Positions 41,061 through 52,033 of a stretch of DNA of 64,000 bases are shown one piece after another. The translations under genes and the position numbers were made by a program. Location: the NCBI RefSeq assembly GCF_004765805.1, contig NZ_SBIU01000005.1, positions 124,001-188,000 on the forward strand, written 5' to 3'. Position 1 is the stretch's first letter. Each line of letters opens with the position of its first letter. Under the pieces are notes generated by a model, which saw only the letters and a program-made list of their open reading frames with translations, was not told the origin of the DNA and made no database searches. This DNA comes from Halorussus halobius. GTDB taxonomy: Archaea; Halobacteriota; Halobacteria; Halobacteriales; Haladaptataceae.

Positions 41061-42590
41061 ATGTCAGCGAACCTCCGGCAGTGGTGTGTCGTCGCCCTCG
41101 CCGCGGTCGTGCTCGCGGCGGCAGTCGCGCCGTGGGTCGCCACGAGCCCGGCCGCAGCCCAGTCGGGTGCCTCGTTCCAGGAGGGCGTGTTCTACGAGGA
41201 GCGCGGCGACGTCGCAAACATCACCGTCGACGCCGACTCGGCCGCGACCGTGAACATCAAGTCCCGAAACGGCGCGTTCGTCCTCCGGGTCGGCGTGGGC
41301 TCGGGCACCACGAAGCTGCGGCTCAACACCTACAAGGCCGGGGAGGCGAGCAACTACTCGCTCGGCGAGATGGTGTGGGCGGCCGACGGCTCGGTCAGGA
41401 GCCGTACGCTGCTCTCGGACTCCATCGACGCGCCGCTCGACGTCGCTCAGTACGACCTGAACGTGACGGTCGGCGGCGTCGAGCAGGACCTCGCCAACCT
41501 CGCGATTCGGGAGCGGGCGACCACCGGCATCACGGCCCGCATCGCGCCACGGTCGGCCAACGTGCCCGAGTGGTCCAGCGGTGACGACGTTCGGTCTGGG
41601 TCCCAGGCTCCGTGGAACGACTCGCTCGCCCGCGACGACTGGCTGCTGTTGCAAGTCGACGCCACCGGTCTCGACGGGCTGCTCGGCGTCCGCGGGTCGC
41701 CCGACAAGTCGCTGCTGGGCGAGGGCGGTGACCTGGCGGTCGAGTTCGTCCAGACGAACCCGCCGATGAACGGACCGGGCAACGAGTTCGGTGGTGACGC
41801 GGTCGAACGCCTGTTCCTCGACCCCGGGAGCGGGGGGTTCCACCTCGCGGTCGACACCGGCGAGCACGACATCGAGCCGGGCGACCGCTACCGCGTCTCG
41901 TTCGTGGTGCCCGAGGAGGGCCAACTCGCGGACTCGACCCAGAACGTCTCGACCGAGTTCCGGGTGGTCGAGCGCCGGGTCGAACTGGACGACGAGAGCC
42001 CGAGGGACGCCATCGTGGTGGACGGCGAGACCACCATCTCGGGAACGACGACGCTGACCCCCGGAACGACCATCAACCTCACGGTCCGCGGGCGAGACCT
42101 CACCCCGCCGCTGTTCGAGCAGGTCGAACTCCAAGTGAGCGACGACCGCACGTTCGGGGCGACGTTCGACTTCTCGGACCTCGAACCGGGCAGCGAGTTC
42201 GAGTTCCGCCTCCGCGACCAGGACCGAATCGTCCCGGGGGTCGTCGCGGGCGCGACCACGACTCAACCCCCGACGACGGCCGACCCCACGACCGCGACGC
42301 CCGCCCCAACGACGACCCAGCCACCGACGACGGCCCAGCCGACGGCGACGCCCGACCCCACTACCTCTGCCGGCGGGGGCAACGACCCCACGACGACCCG
42401 GTCGTCGACCACGACCGCCGAGGGCATCACCCAGGTCGCGATGGATTCGAGCGACGGGGTGCTCACCGAGCGACCCGTTCGGGAGGACGACGACGGTGGC
42501 GGCGGCCTGGTTCCGGTTCCCGGATTCGGACCCGCCACGAACCTCCTCGCACTGGCGGCCGCGCTCGCGCTGGCGGCTCGCCGACTGTAG
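41061..42590 (+). CDS. Secreted surface glycoprotein with BGTF-like region and PGF-CTERM-type end
   Basis: 509 residues. The signal peptide is WCVVALAAVVLAAAVAPWVA, with cleavage near AAAQSG. The body is beta-rich and acidic with many N-x-S/T sites (NITVD, NYSLG, NVTVG, NLTVR), as in haloarchaeal BGTF-domain surface proteins. A Thr/Pro-rich linker (about 405-460, the likely O-glycosylated stalk) is followed by PVPGFGPATNLLALAAALAL and a terminal Arg pair. This PGF motif, membrane helix and basic end form an archaeosortase-type sorting signal. It is probably anchored in the S-layer envelope; ligand unknown. Confidence 0.82.
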   Translation: MSANLRQWCVVALAAVVLAAAVAPWVATSPAAAQSGASFQEGVFYEERGDVANITVDADSAATVNIKSRNGAFVLRVGVGSGTTKLRLNTYKAGEASNYSLGEMVWAADGSVRSRTLLSDSIDAPLDVAQYDLNVTVGGVEQDLANLAIRERATTGITARIAPRSANVPEWSSGDDVRSGSQAPWNDSLARDDWLLLQVDATGLDGLLGVRGSPDKSLLGEGGDLAVEFVQTNPPMNGPGNEFGGDAVERLFLDPGSGGFHLAVDTGEHDIEPGDRYRVSFVVPEEGQLADSTQNVSTEFRVVERRVELDDESPRDAIVVDGETTISGTTTLTPGTTINLTVRGRDLTPPLFEQVELQVSDDRTFGATFDFSDLEPGSEFEFRLRDQDRIVPGVVAGATTTQPPTTADPTTATPAPTTTQPPTTAQPTATPDPTTSAGGGNDPTTTRSSTTTAEGITQVAMDSSDGVLTERPVREDDDGGGGLVPVPGFGPATNLLALAAALALAARRL

Positions 42591-42675
42591 CGTCGAGACG
42601 CGCGAATCGACCGAGGGCCCGACGTTTTATATACGATGACTGAGGATATGGTTCCAAACAGGTCCCCGTGAGAGC

Positions 42676-43653
42676 ATGTTCGAGAGCATCGACCGGTCGG
42701 CGTTCGGGCAGTTCGTGGCGGAGCTCTGGCAGCGGCAGGGCTGGCAGACCCAGATCAAGGACGACGACGGCCGGATATTCGTGGCGCTCCAGCGGCCCGA
42801 GACCGGCGAGGAGGGGCTGGTCTGGGCGATCGCCGACGGCGAAGTCGGCGGCCAGCAGGTCCAGCAGTTCCGGTCGCTGTGCGACGAGTACGACGTCGGG
42901 GAGGGCGCGATAGTCACGGCGGGGACGTTCTCCGAGCACGCCGAGAAGGTGGCCCAGGGCACCGGAGTCGAGTTGCTCGACGGCGAGGGCATCGAGCGGG
43001 TCCTCCAGCGCAAGGAGCTGACCGGCCTCGCCGAGCAGTACGGCGGGGACGGCGGCGGTGGCGGGTCCGACGGCTCGCCGCTCGACGCGGCGACCGACCT
43101 CGCGTCGCGCGCCGCCGAGGCCACCTCGGACGTGCCCCTCGTCGCGGTCGTCGTGGTGGTCGCGCTGGTCGGCGCGGGCGTGCTGTTCGGCCCGTCGGTG
43201 CCGTTCCTCGGCGGGGGTGACGCCATCTCGGCGGAGTCGACCGCGCCGGAGGGTGCGAACGCCAGCCTCCACGTGACGTGGAACGCGAAGGTGACCGACA
43301 GCATCGACATGAACGAGTCCGACGACCTCGTCTACCCGGCCCCCGAGGGCCAGCAGCTGGTACTGGTGCGGATGGCGATAAACAACACCGGCAACGGCTC
43401 CGTGCCCCTGAAGCAGACCGCGTTCAAGCTGCGCGCCAACGGGACGACCCACGCCAACCAGACGCTGGCGCGACACGCGGGGTTCCTGAACCTCCCCATC
43501 GGACCGGGCGAGACGGTTCCGGTCTGGACCGTGTTCGCGATTCCGGAGGGCGAGTCCGCAACGCTGGTCTACGACCAGAACGTGACCCGGGCCACCGTCG
43601 AAGTCGAGTTCGTTCGCAACTCCGACCTGTCGGTCAACGAGTCCCAGCTGTAG
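42676..43653 (+). CDS. Membrane protein with degenerate Mrr-type nuclease fold and extracytoplasmic domain
   Basis: 325 residues. Residues 1-115 follow the Mrr_cat pattern (FGQFVAELWQRQGWQTQIKD, EYDVGEGAIVTAGTFSEHAE, GTGVELLDGEGIERVL). The catalytic D-x-G-x-D and QxK positions are replaced (DDDGRIFVAL and LVWAIADGE), so DNA cleavage is unlikely. A Gly-rich linker precedes one membrane helix (PLVAVVVVVALVGAGVLFGP, about 155-175). The C-terminal 145 residues look like a DUF4352-type beta-sandwich with many N-x-S/T sites (NNTGNGSVPLKQTAF), so they are outside the cell. A TTTTATATACG element lies about 46 bases upstream. Probably a sensor or receptor. Confidence 0.78.
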   Translation: MFESIDRSAFGQFVAELWQRQGWQTQIKDDDGRIFVALQRPETGEEGLVWAIADGEVGGQQVQQFRSLCDEYDVGEGAIVTAGTFSEHAEKVAQGTGVELLDGEGIERVLQRKELTGLAEQYGGDGGGGGSDGSPLDAATDLASRAAEATSDVPLVAVVVVVALVGAGVLFGPSVPFLGGGDAISAESTAPEGANASLHVTWNAKVTDSIDMNESDDLVYPAPEGQQLVLVRMAINNTGNGSVPLKQTAFKLRANGTTHANQTLARHAGFLNLPIGPGETVPVWTVFAIPEGESATLVYDQNVTRATVEVEFVRNSDLSVNESQL

Positions 43654-43708
43654 CATTGTGGGGGCTCGCTGTTGCCGTTCGTGGTTCGTCCACGCGGACG
43701 ACGGTCGA

Positions 43709-44911
43709 CTACGCCACGCGGATGACGTTCGATTCTAAGTCGCGCGGGAAGTGAGTCAGCCAGTCCACGCCGTCCTCGGTGACGGCGACGGTGTCGGAGT
43801 GGCGATAGCCGTACTCGTCGGTGTAGATGCCCGGCTCGATGGTGTAGACGTGGCCCGGCTCCATCTCGGCGTCGGCGTCCTCCCGGCCCTCGCGCTCGGC
43901 GCAGTGGTCGGTCCACCCGTGGTCGATGTACGGCGGCTCGTGGCCGCCCAGTCCGATGTTGTGGCCGACGTGGTGCTGAGCCAGGTCGGCCACGCCCTGC
44001 TCCTCGAAGTAGTCGGTCACTCGCTCGTCGACGGACGCCAGCGGGACGCCCGGCCCGAGCGCCTCGATGGCGATGGTCTGGGCCTCCAGCATGAGTTCGA
44101 AGTAGTGGGCCTGCTCGTCGGAGGGCTCGCCGAGGAACATCGTGCGCTCCAGTTCCGAGTGGTAGCCGTCGACGTTGGCGCTCGCGCCCGTGACCAGCAC
44201 GTCGCCCTCCTGCAGGCGTCGGTTGGCGGTGTGGCCGTGGGGCAGGGCGGTCTGCTCGCCCGTGATGAACCCCGCGTGGGCGGGCCCGTCCGCCCGTGTT
44301 CGCGGGACGTACTCGTCGCCCAGCGCGTCGAGCATCGCGCGCGAGGCCTCCATCGAGGCGCGCTGGCTCACGGTCGCGGGGTGTTCGCCGACCTCGGTGA
44401 AGTCGGCGAGGTAGCGGTGGGCGAGGTTGCCCCACCGGGCGGACTCGCGTATCAGTTCGACCTCGGCGTCGGACTTGGCCCAGCGCATCCGGTCGACCCA
44501 GCTCTGGCTCTCGACGTCGACGAACTCCGAGAGCGTCGGCCCCTCGTAGCCCATCACGCCGGGCGCGCCGTCGGCGTCGGCGACGACCGACTCGACGCCG
44601 AGGTCCGACAGCATTCCGGCCGCCGTGCGAATCGGCTCCCCGCCGGGGTAGTCGAAGTAGTGGCGGACCGCGTCGATTCGCGGGTTGGGTTCCACGCGCT
44701 CGACTTCGAGTCGGGGCACGGTCACCGCGACCCGGTCGTCGGTCACCGCCAGCACCACCGGGCGCTCGGTCTGGACGTGGTCGAAGCCGGTCAGGTACTC
44801 GATGCTGGTCGCGCCGAACCAGACTCCGGCGTCGGCGTCGGTGCCGGCGAGGCGGTCGCGGACGGCCGCGAGTCGGTCCCGGAACTCGGCGTCGGGTACG
44901 CGCGTGGGCAT
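43709..44911 (-). CDS. M24-family (Xaa-Pro peptidase/creatinase-like) protein
   Basis: 400 residues from the ATG at 44911; GTTAAACG lies about 29 bases upstream. It has the creatinase N-terminal domain (ATSIEYLTGFDHVQTERPVV) and a pita-bread domain with VTGASANVDGYHSELERTMF, QHHVGHNIGLGGHEPPYIDH, VYTIEPGIYTDEYGY and RHSDTVAVTEDG. Of the five usual metal ligands (D, D, H, E, E), the first Asp is replaced by Gly, the second by Glu and the last Glu by Ser. Metal-dependent aminopeptidase activity is therefore doubtful, and a creatinase-like or other hydrolase role is possible. Confidence 0.83.
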   Translation of the reverse strand: MPTRVPDAEFRDRLAAVRDRLAGTDADAGVWFGATSIEYLTGFDHVQTERPVVLAVTDDRVAVTVPRLEVERVEPNPRIDAVRHYFDYPGGEPIRTAAGMLSDLGVESVVADADGAPGVMGYEGPTLSEFVDVESQSWVDRMRWAKSDAEVELIRESARWGNLAHRYLADFTEVGEHPATVSQRASMEASRAMLDALGDEYVPRTRADGPAHAGFITGEQTALPHGHTANRRLQEGDVLVTGASANVDGYHSELERTMFLGEPSDEQAHYFELMLEAQTIAIEALGPGVPLASVDERVTDYFEEQGVADLAQHHVGHNIGLGGHEPPYIDHGWTDHCAEREGREDADAEMEPGHVYTIEPGIYTDEYGYRHSDTVAVTEDGVDWLTHFPRDLESNVIRVA

Positions 44912-45464
44912 GACTCCACGCACGCAATCCGGGCGGTTAAACGTTGACGTGTGGGCAAGGGGAACGCTGACGGCGTGCAAGGACGCAGCGCGGTCGCCGC
45001 GCGCGGCGACCGCGCGGGCGGTCGAGGTTCCGCACGCGACGGGACGGCCGAGGTCCCGCACGCGACGAGTCGCGCGCCGGACGAACGTTTACCTATCGCG
45101 ACCCCCAACCGTCGGGCGTGCCAGTCACGGTTCACCCGACTCGGGGCGTTCGAGCACGCGGACTCGTCCGCGCGCTCGAACGCTCGACGGCACCCGCCCG
45201 CGCTATGCGTATGCGTACGCCGAGCGACGCGTAGCGTCGGGAGGACCCGCCCGGACCGTGACACGCGGACGGTTTCTCGCGGCGGGGAAACCCGACCGGC
45301 CGACCGAATCGCCCGCCAGTCGCGACCGCGTCGTCCGTCGGGGCTACCACGGCGGACGACGCGGTCGCGCGCCGAGAATCGATTCGACGACCACGTCACG
45401 ACGACGCGCATGCACGAACACGGAAATCGGCGGGTTTTACACCCGCGAAGGAGGATTGGGTAGT
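44912..45464. other. 553-bp divergent spacer between the M24 gene and metG
   Basis: It holds the M24 promoter (about 44934-44945) and the metG promoter (about 45432-45442). In between, GAGGT(T/C)CCGCACGCGACG occurs twice, 27 bases apart, near 45023 and 45050. A TATA-like CGTTTACCTATCG (about 45087-45099) precedes a GTG at 45118 that opens only a 38-codon frame. I see no supported gene. Confidence 0.4.
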
Positions 45465-47600
45465 ATGAGCCACGACGACTTCCCCACGGAGCGTCCGGCG
45501 GTGGTGACGTGCGGCCTGCCGTACGCGACCGGCGACCTGCACATCGGCCACATGCGGACCTACGTCAGCGGCGACGCCTACGTCCGCGCCCTGGAGACGC
45601 TCGGCCAGGAGACCGCGCTCGTCTCCGGGACCGACATGCACGGGACGCCGGTCGCGGTCAACGCCGAGAAGGAGGGCGTCGACCCGGAGGAGTACGCGCT
45701 CGAACTCCACGAGAAGTACGCCGAGACGTTCCCGGAGTTCGACGTCGAGTTCGACAACTACAGCCACACCCACGACGACGCCAACGTCGAACTCACCCGG
45801 GAGTTCGTCCGGTCGTGGATAGACAACGATCACGTCTTCGAGAAGGAGATTCAGGTCGCGTGGGACCCCGAGACCGACCAGCCGCTCCCCGACCGCTACG
45901 TCGAGGGAACCTGCCCGTACTGCGGCGAGAAGGCCAGGGGCGACGAGTGCGACGAGGGCTGCCAGCGCCACCTCGAACCCGGCGAGATCGAGGACCCCAC
46001 CTCGACCCTGACCGGCAACCCCGCGGAGTATCGTACCCGCGAGCACGAGTTCCTGCGGCTGTCGGACTTCCAGGAGTACCTGCAGGGGTTCATCGACCGA
46101 CTGGAGGGAACCGACAACGCCCGCAACCAGCCCCGCGAGTGGATTGAGGGCGAGCTACAGGACCTCTGTATCACCCGCGACATGGACTGGGGAATAGATT
46201 ACCCGGGTGAGGGCGAGGAGGACCTCGTACTCTACGTCTGGGTCGACGCCCCAATCGAGTACGTGGCCTCGACCAAGCAGTACAGCGAGCGCGTCGGCGA
46301 CGACGTCTTCGACTGGGAGGCCGCGTGGAAGGCGGGCGCGCCCGACGCCGGAGCGCCCGACGAGGCCGACCCCGAGACGTGGGCCGACGCCGACACCGGC
46401 GAGATAATCCACGTCATCGGCCGGGACATCATCCAGCACCACACCGTGTTCTGGCCCGCGATGCTCCGTGGCGCGGGCTACAACGAGCCGCGCGCGGTGC
46501 TGGCGAGCGGCTTCGTCAACCTCGACGGGAAGGCGTTCTCGACCAGCCGCAACCGGGCGGTGTGGGCCGACGACTACCTCGACGAGGGGTTCGCCCCCGA
46601 CCTCGTGCGCTACTATCTCACCACCACCGGCGGGTTCCAGCACGACGTGGACTTCTCGTGGGAGAAGTTCCAGGAGCGCGTGAACGGCGAACTCGTCGGC
46701 ACGCTCGGCAACTTCGCCTACCGGAGCCTGCTCTTTGCGGCGCGCAACTACGGCGGTGCTCCGGACGCCGAGACCTCCGAGGAGGTCAGTGAGCGCATCG
46801 CGGACGCCGTCGCCGACTTCGAGGCCGCGATAAACGACTACTCGCTCAAGACGGCGGGCGAGGCCGCCGTCGCGCTCGCGGGCTTCGGCAACGAGTACAT
46901 CCAGCGCAACGAGCCGTGGAACCTGACGGACGACGAGCCCGACCGCGCCGAGCAGGTCATCTACGACTGCGTCCAGATAGCCAAGGCGGTCGCGGTGCTG
47001 TCGGCACCCATCCTGCCCGGGAAGGCCCAGCAGCTCTGGGAGCAACTGGGCGAGGACGGGGCGGTCGACGACGCGACGCTGGACGCCTGCCTCGAATCGC
47101 CGCCGGGCGAGTTCGGCGAACCGAACGAACTGTTCGAGAAGATCGAGGACGAGCGGGTCGACGAACTCAACCGGAAGCTGGAGGAGCGAATCGACGCCGC
47201 GACGGCCGACGACGGGGCGGCCGACGACGCGGACGCCGAAGGCGACGACCCCGAGGCGGTCGACCTCGAACCCGTCGCCGACGAGCGCGTCGGCTTCGAG
47301 GAGTTCAAGGACCTCGACGTCCGCGTCGGCCGCATCGAGGCCGCGGAAGGCATCGAGGGCGCGGACGACCTCGCGCGGCTCGAGGTCGACATCGGCGTCG
47401 AGACCCGCCAGATAGTCGCGGGCATCAAGCAACTCCACGACCTCGACGACCTGCCCGGGACGAAGGTCGTCGTCGTGGCGAACCTGGAGAAGGCCGAGCT
47501 GTTCGGCGTCGAGAGCGACGGCATGGTGCTGGCGGCCGGCGAGGACGCCGACCTGCTGACGACTCACGAGGACAGCGAGCCGGGGACGAAGGTTCGGTAG
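45465..47600 (+). CDS. metG: Methionyl-tRNA synthetase
   Basis: A 711-residue class I synthetase that charges tRNA-Met and initiator tRNA. It has TCGLPYATGDLHIGHMRTYV with the HIGH motif, the zinc knuckle EGTCPYCGEKARGDECDEGC, VWVDAPIEYV, IGRDIIQHHTVFWPAML and FSTSRNRAVW at the KMSKS position. The C-terminal 110 residues form an EMAP/Trbp111 tRNA-binding domain (EFKDLDVRVGRIEAAEGIEG, QIVAGIKQLHDLDDLPGTKV), joined by an acidic linker. A GGGTTTTACACC promoter lies about 28 bases before the ATG at 45465; the open frame upstream of it is not coding. Confidence 0.97.
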   Translation: MSHDDFPTERPAVVTCGLPYATGDLHIGHMRTYVSGDAYVRALETLGQETALVSGTDMHGTPVAVNAEKEGVDPEEYALELHEKYAETFPEFDVEFDNYSHTHDDANVELTREFVRSWIDNDHVFEKEIQVAWDPETDQPLPDRYVEGTCPYCGEKARGDECDEGCQRHLEPGEIEDPTSTLTGNPAEYRTREHEFLRLSDFQEYLQGFIDRLEGTDNARNQPREWIEGELQDLCITRDMDWGIDYPGEGEEDLVLYVWVDAPIEYVASTKQYSERVGDDVFDWEAAWKAGAPDAGAPDEADPETWADADTGEIIHVIGRDIIQHHTVFWPAMLRGAGYNEPRAVLASGFVNLDGKAFSTSRNRAVWADDYLDEGFAPDLVRYYLTTTGGFQHDVDFSWEKFQERVNGELVGTLGNFAYRSLLFAARNYGGAPDAETSEEVSERIADAVADFEAAINDYSLKTAGEAAVALAGFGNEYIQRNEPWNLTDDEPDRAEQVIYDCVQIAKAVAVLSAPILPGKAQQLWEQLGEDGAVDDATLDACLESPPGEFGEPNELFEKIEDERVDELNRKLEERIDAATADDGAADDADAEGDDPEAVDLEPVADERVGFEEFKDLDVRVGRIEAAEGIEGADDLARLEVDIGVETRQIVAGIKQLHDLDDLPGTKVVVVANLEKAELFGVESDGMVLAAGEDADLLTTHEDSEPGTKVR

Positions 47601-47676
47601 GCCGGCACCGCCCCCGACGTCCGACGATTCTTGCGACCACCGCCACGCCCATGCCGCCGGGCGACGACGCCCCGCC

Positions 47677-48441
47677 ATGGACTCCGACGACGGTCGAGGC
47701 GCCAAGCGCGAGGCGATGGCGTCGTTCGACGCGGCCGCCGACGCGTATCTCGACAGCGACGTGCATCGGGCGGGCGAGGACCTCGACGCCCTGGCCGCGT
47801 GGTCGGCCGACGCCTCGCGGGCGCTCGACGTCGCCTGCGGCGCGGGCCACACCGCGAACGCGCTCGCGGAGGCCGGCGTCCAGGCGGTCGTTGCGGCCGA
47901 CGCGACGCCGAAGATGGTCCGGACTGCGGCGGCGAACTTCCCGGTGGCCGGCGTCGTCGCCGACGCCGAGCGACTGCCGTTCGGTCCGGGCACGTTCGAC
48001 GCAGTCACCTGTCGCGTCGCGGCTCACCACTTCCCCGACCCCGAGGCGTTCGTCCGGGAGGCCAGCCGGGTGCTCGCGCCCGGCGGCGTGTTCGCGTTCG
48101 AGGACGTCGCCGCGCCCGAGGACCCCGGACTGGCCGATTTCGTGAATCGGGTCGAGACGCTTCGGGACGGCTCGCACGTCGAGGCCCACCCGCTCTCGCG
48201 GTGGGAGACGTGGATGCGAGACGCGGGGCTGGCGGTCGAGCGAGCGACGGCCGGGCGGCTCGACCTCGACTTCGCCGACTGGGTCGACCGGACCGACCCG
48301 CCGGCCGCCGACCGGGAGCGACTCGCCGAACTGGTCCGGACGCCCGAGGCGGAGGCCGCCTACGGCGTCACCGTCGAGCGCGGCGAGGTGGCCGAGTTCG
48401 CCAACCTGACGGCGCTGGTCCGGGCGAGAAAGCCGGCGTAG
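47677..48441 (+). CDS. Class I SAM-dependent methyltransferase (UbiE/type 11)
   Basis: 254 residues. Motif I is ALDVACGAGHTANALAEAG; next come VVAADATPKMVRTAA, VADAERLPFGPGTFDAVTCR and VAAHHFPDPEAFVREASRVL, then APGGVFAFEDVAAPEDPG. This is the type 11 fold seen in UbiE-like small-molecule methyltransferases. The substrate is unknown. It starts 76 bases after metG and may be read from the same transcript. Confidence 0.9.
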   Translation: MDSDDGRGAKREAMASFDAAADAYLDSDVHRAGEDLDALAAWSADASRALDVACGAGHTANALAEAGVQAVVAADATPKMVRTAAANFPVAGVVADAERLPFGPGTFDAVTCRVAAHHFPDPEAFVREASRVLAPGGVFAFEDVAAPEDPGLADFVNRVETLRDGSHVEAHPLSRWETWMRDAGLAVERATAGRLDLDFADWVDRTDPPAADRERLAELVRTPEAEAAYGVTVERGEVAEFANLTALVRARKPA

Positions 48442-48462
48442 CGCGCGGGTCGCTCGCCGGAC

Positions 48463-48747
48463 TCACACGTCCTCGACGACCTGCGCCAGCCGGTCGGTCG
48501 GGACGATCTCCATGGTCTGGGCGTCGAGGCCGTGGCGCTCCAGCGCGATGCCCGCCTGATACGCGGCGTCGCGGTCCGGCGCGTCCATGACGACGAGGAA
48601 ATCGTACTCGCCCAGCACCGCGTAGGTGTCGGTCAACTCGGCGTCGAACTCCTCGAGGTCGGCGCGGATGTCGCCCCAGATGGACGTGAGCTCCTGGGGG
48701 TTCTGGAAGTCCTTGCGTACCGTAACCAGCGAGGCGTACGTGGGCAT
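48463..48747 (-). CDS. GYD-domain protein
   Basis: A 94-residue small ferredoxin-like domain. It has PTYASLVTVRKDFQNPQELT, AVLGEYDFLVVMDAPDRDAA (in GYD proteins the GxYD motif, here GEYD) and the ending TMEIVPTDRLAQVVE. The function of GYD proteins is unknown; they resemble dimeric alpha-beta barrels. A TATA-like CTTATTGCG is about 26 bases upstream. It is convergent with the methyltransferase gene. Confidence 0.88.
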   Translation of the reverse strand: MPTYASLVTVRKDFQNPQELTSIWGDIRADLEEFDAELTDTYAVLGEYDFLVVMDAPDRDAAYQAGIALERHGLDAQTMEIVPTDRLAQVVEDV

Positions 48748-48863
48748 AGCTACGTCTTTCGAGGCGGACGCAATAAGCGGTTGGGCTCGTGGAGCAACTC
48801 GCCTTCGAGTGAACGTGACCGGCTCACCGGGGGTTTTTGCCAGGGACGGGCGTACGCCGACCC

Positions 48864-50630
<1,767 letters not shown>

Positions 50631-50748
50631 CCGCCGCGGAACGGACCACCGCGGAAGCGACCCGCGTGGGTCGGACGCGCCGCTCCCGGCGACGCCGGAC
50701 CTCGCTGTCGGGGCCACCCTTTTGGCGCTCGACCGCGTACCGCCGGCC

Positions 50749-50949
50749 ATGTCCGAGTGGAAGTACGACGTCGACGAGGTGGGCGAGGACGCCGACCCGA
50801 ACGCTCCCGACTCGGCCGACCCGGACCGACCGGAGCTCGAACCCCTCGAACCAGGCTCGCCGACGGCCGAGAACACGCTGTTCGTCGCGCTCGGCGTCGC
50901 CACGATGCTGTTCCTCTTCGCCCGCGTGCTGGCGGTCGTCGGCGGGTAG
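50749..50949 (+). CDS. Small single-pass membrane protein with acidic N-terminus
   Basis: 66 residues from the ATG at 50749; CACCCTTTTGGC lies about 30 bases upstream. The first 40 residues are Asp/Glu/Pro-rich (SEWKYDVDEVGEDADPNAPD), and the end is one membrane helix (NTLFVALGVATMLFLFARVL). Proteins of this layout are common in haloarchaea, but the function is unknown. Confidence 0.72.
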   Translation: MSEWKYDVDEVGEDADPNAPDSADPDRPELEPLEPGSPTAENTLFVALGVATMLFLFARVLAVVGG

Positions 50950-51038
50950 GCGGTTGCTCGGTCGGTGCCGACGCCCGTCCGACCGGTGCCCCGAGACAGG
51001 CGGAGAATTTATGTGAAATCGAGCGGTAGTATGCCACA

Positions 51039-51692
51039 ATGTGTCCGACGCCGGACGACGGCCGGAACCTCGACGAACCGCCGCTCCCGACCGAGGAAGC
51101 GGCGAGCGGCGACGACAGGTCGGCCCTGTCCCCCGACGACCTCGACATCGAGGACGAGGACAACGTCGTCCAACTCGACGAGGGACGGTTCGTCATCGGT
51201 ACCGACCAGCACCCGGAGGTCCCCGACGACCGCCGGGAGGCCGGTGGGTCGGATGAGGCGGACCCTGGCGGGGCCGACGCCGGACCGGCCCCGAACGGCC
51301 GCGACGCGATTCCGACCGGCGAGGGCGTCGATTCCGGGGCGGTCAAGCAGTGGCTCGAGGCCGACCTCGAAGGGGCCAGCGCCAAGTACGGGTTCCACGT
51401 CGCGGCCAAGTCCGAGGGCGCGGTCAGCCACCAGCAGCTGTTCTCCGACGACGTTGGGACGGTGTTCGACGGGCTCCTGCGGTGGTACGCCCAGCAGTTG
51501 ACGACCGAGACGGCCGTCGAGGACGTGCTGGGCATCCTGCTCACCGAGTCGAACGTGCGGGTTCGGTACTCGCCGTCGTGTCTACAGGCCATCCTCGAAT
51601 CCTACCAGCTCGGGCCCGAGGACACGATCGCCGACCTCGTCGAAGCGGTGCAAGACGACCGGGGCATGGTGTTCCCGCCGGAGAACGTCTGA
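51039..51692 (+). CDS. Conserved acidic haloarchaeal protein, function unknown
   Basis: 217 residues from the ATG at 51039; GAATTTATGTG is about 30 bases upstream. An Asp/Glu/Pro-rich N-terminal half (disordered) is followed by a globular helical domain from about 98: VKQWLEADLEGASAKYGFHV, LLRWYAQQLTTETAVEDVLG, ILLTESNVRVRYSPSCLQAI. I do not recognise the family and see no catalytic motif. Confidence 0.72.
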   Translation: MCPTPDDGRNLDEPPLPTEEAASGDDRSALSPDDLDIEDEDNVVQLDEGRFVIGTDQHPEVPDDRREAGGSDEADPGGADAGPAPNGRDAIPTGEGVDSGAVKQWLEADLEGASAKYGFHVAAKSEGAVSHQQLFSDDVGTVFDGLLRWYAQQLTTETAVEDVLGILLTESNVRVRYSPSCLQAILESYQLGPEDTIADLVEAVQDDRGMVFPPENV

Positions 51693-51731
51693 GCGCGTCG
51701 TCGGGAGTCCTCGGTGCCTGGTCTCGGGACG

Positions 51732-51959
51732 TCAGTCCGCGAGGAACACGCGCTCGGTCGGACGCTCCTCGCGGACGCGCTCGACCACGGCGTCGACGGA
51801 CCCGCGCTTCTCGCCGACGGTCGCGCCCACGAGCGCGCCCACGCTGGCTCCGGTGCTCGCGCCGCGCCGACTCACGAGTCCGCCCAGCGTTCCGCCGACG
51901 GCGGCTCCCATTCCCGCGTACTTGGCTCGGTTCAGAACGCGCCTGAGACGTTTTCGCAT
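51732..51959 (-). CDS. Small glycine-zipper protein
   Basis: 75 residues from the ATG at 51959; ATTTATCCGC is about 26 bases upstream. A basic N-terminus (MRKRLRRVLNRAKYAG) precedes a Gly/Ala zipper (AAVGGTLGGLVSRRGASTGA, SVGALVGATVGEKRG) able to insert in a membrane or self-associate. A charged C-terminal tail follows. Function unknown. Confidence 0.7.
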   Translation of the reverse strand: MRKRLRRVLNRAKYAGMGAAVGGTLGGLVSRRGASTGASVGALVGATVGEKRGSVDAVVERVREERPTERVFLAD

Positions 51960-52033
51960 ATTTCGAACGTCGGGAGCGATGCGGATAAATGTAGTTGCTG
52001 TCCTGAACGGCGGGCGGCAGCGCGGCCGGCCGC

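Noticed and set aside
42676..43030. Active Mrr-type restriction enzyme
   Set aside because: The DxGxD and QxK catalytic positions are replaced, and the protein is tied to the membrane.
45118..45234. Small 38-codon frame starting at a GTG after a TATA-like element
   Set aside because: The spacing is suggestive, but the peptide is Arg-rich and short with nothing to support translation.
44685..45464. Extension of methionyl-tRNA synthetase upstream in the same frame
   Set aside because: The extension is Arg/Ser/Thr-rich and lies over the M24 gene end and promoter; the ATG at 45465 has a proper TATA box and the family N-terminus.
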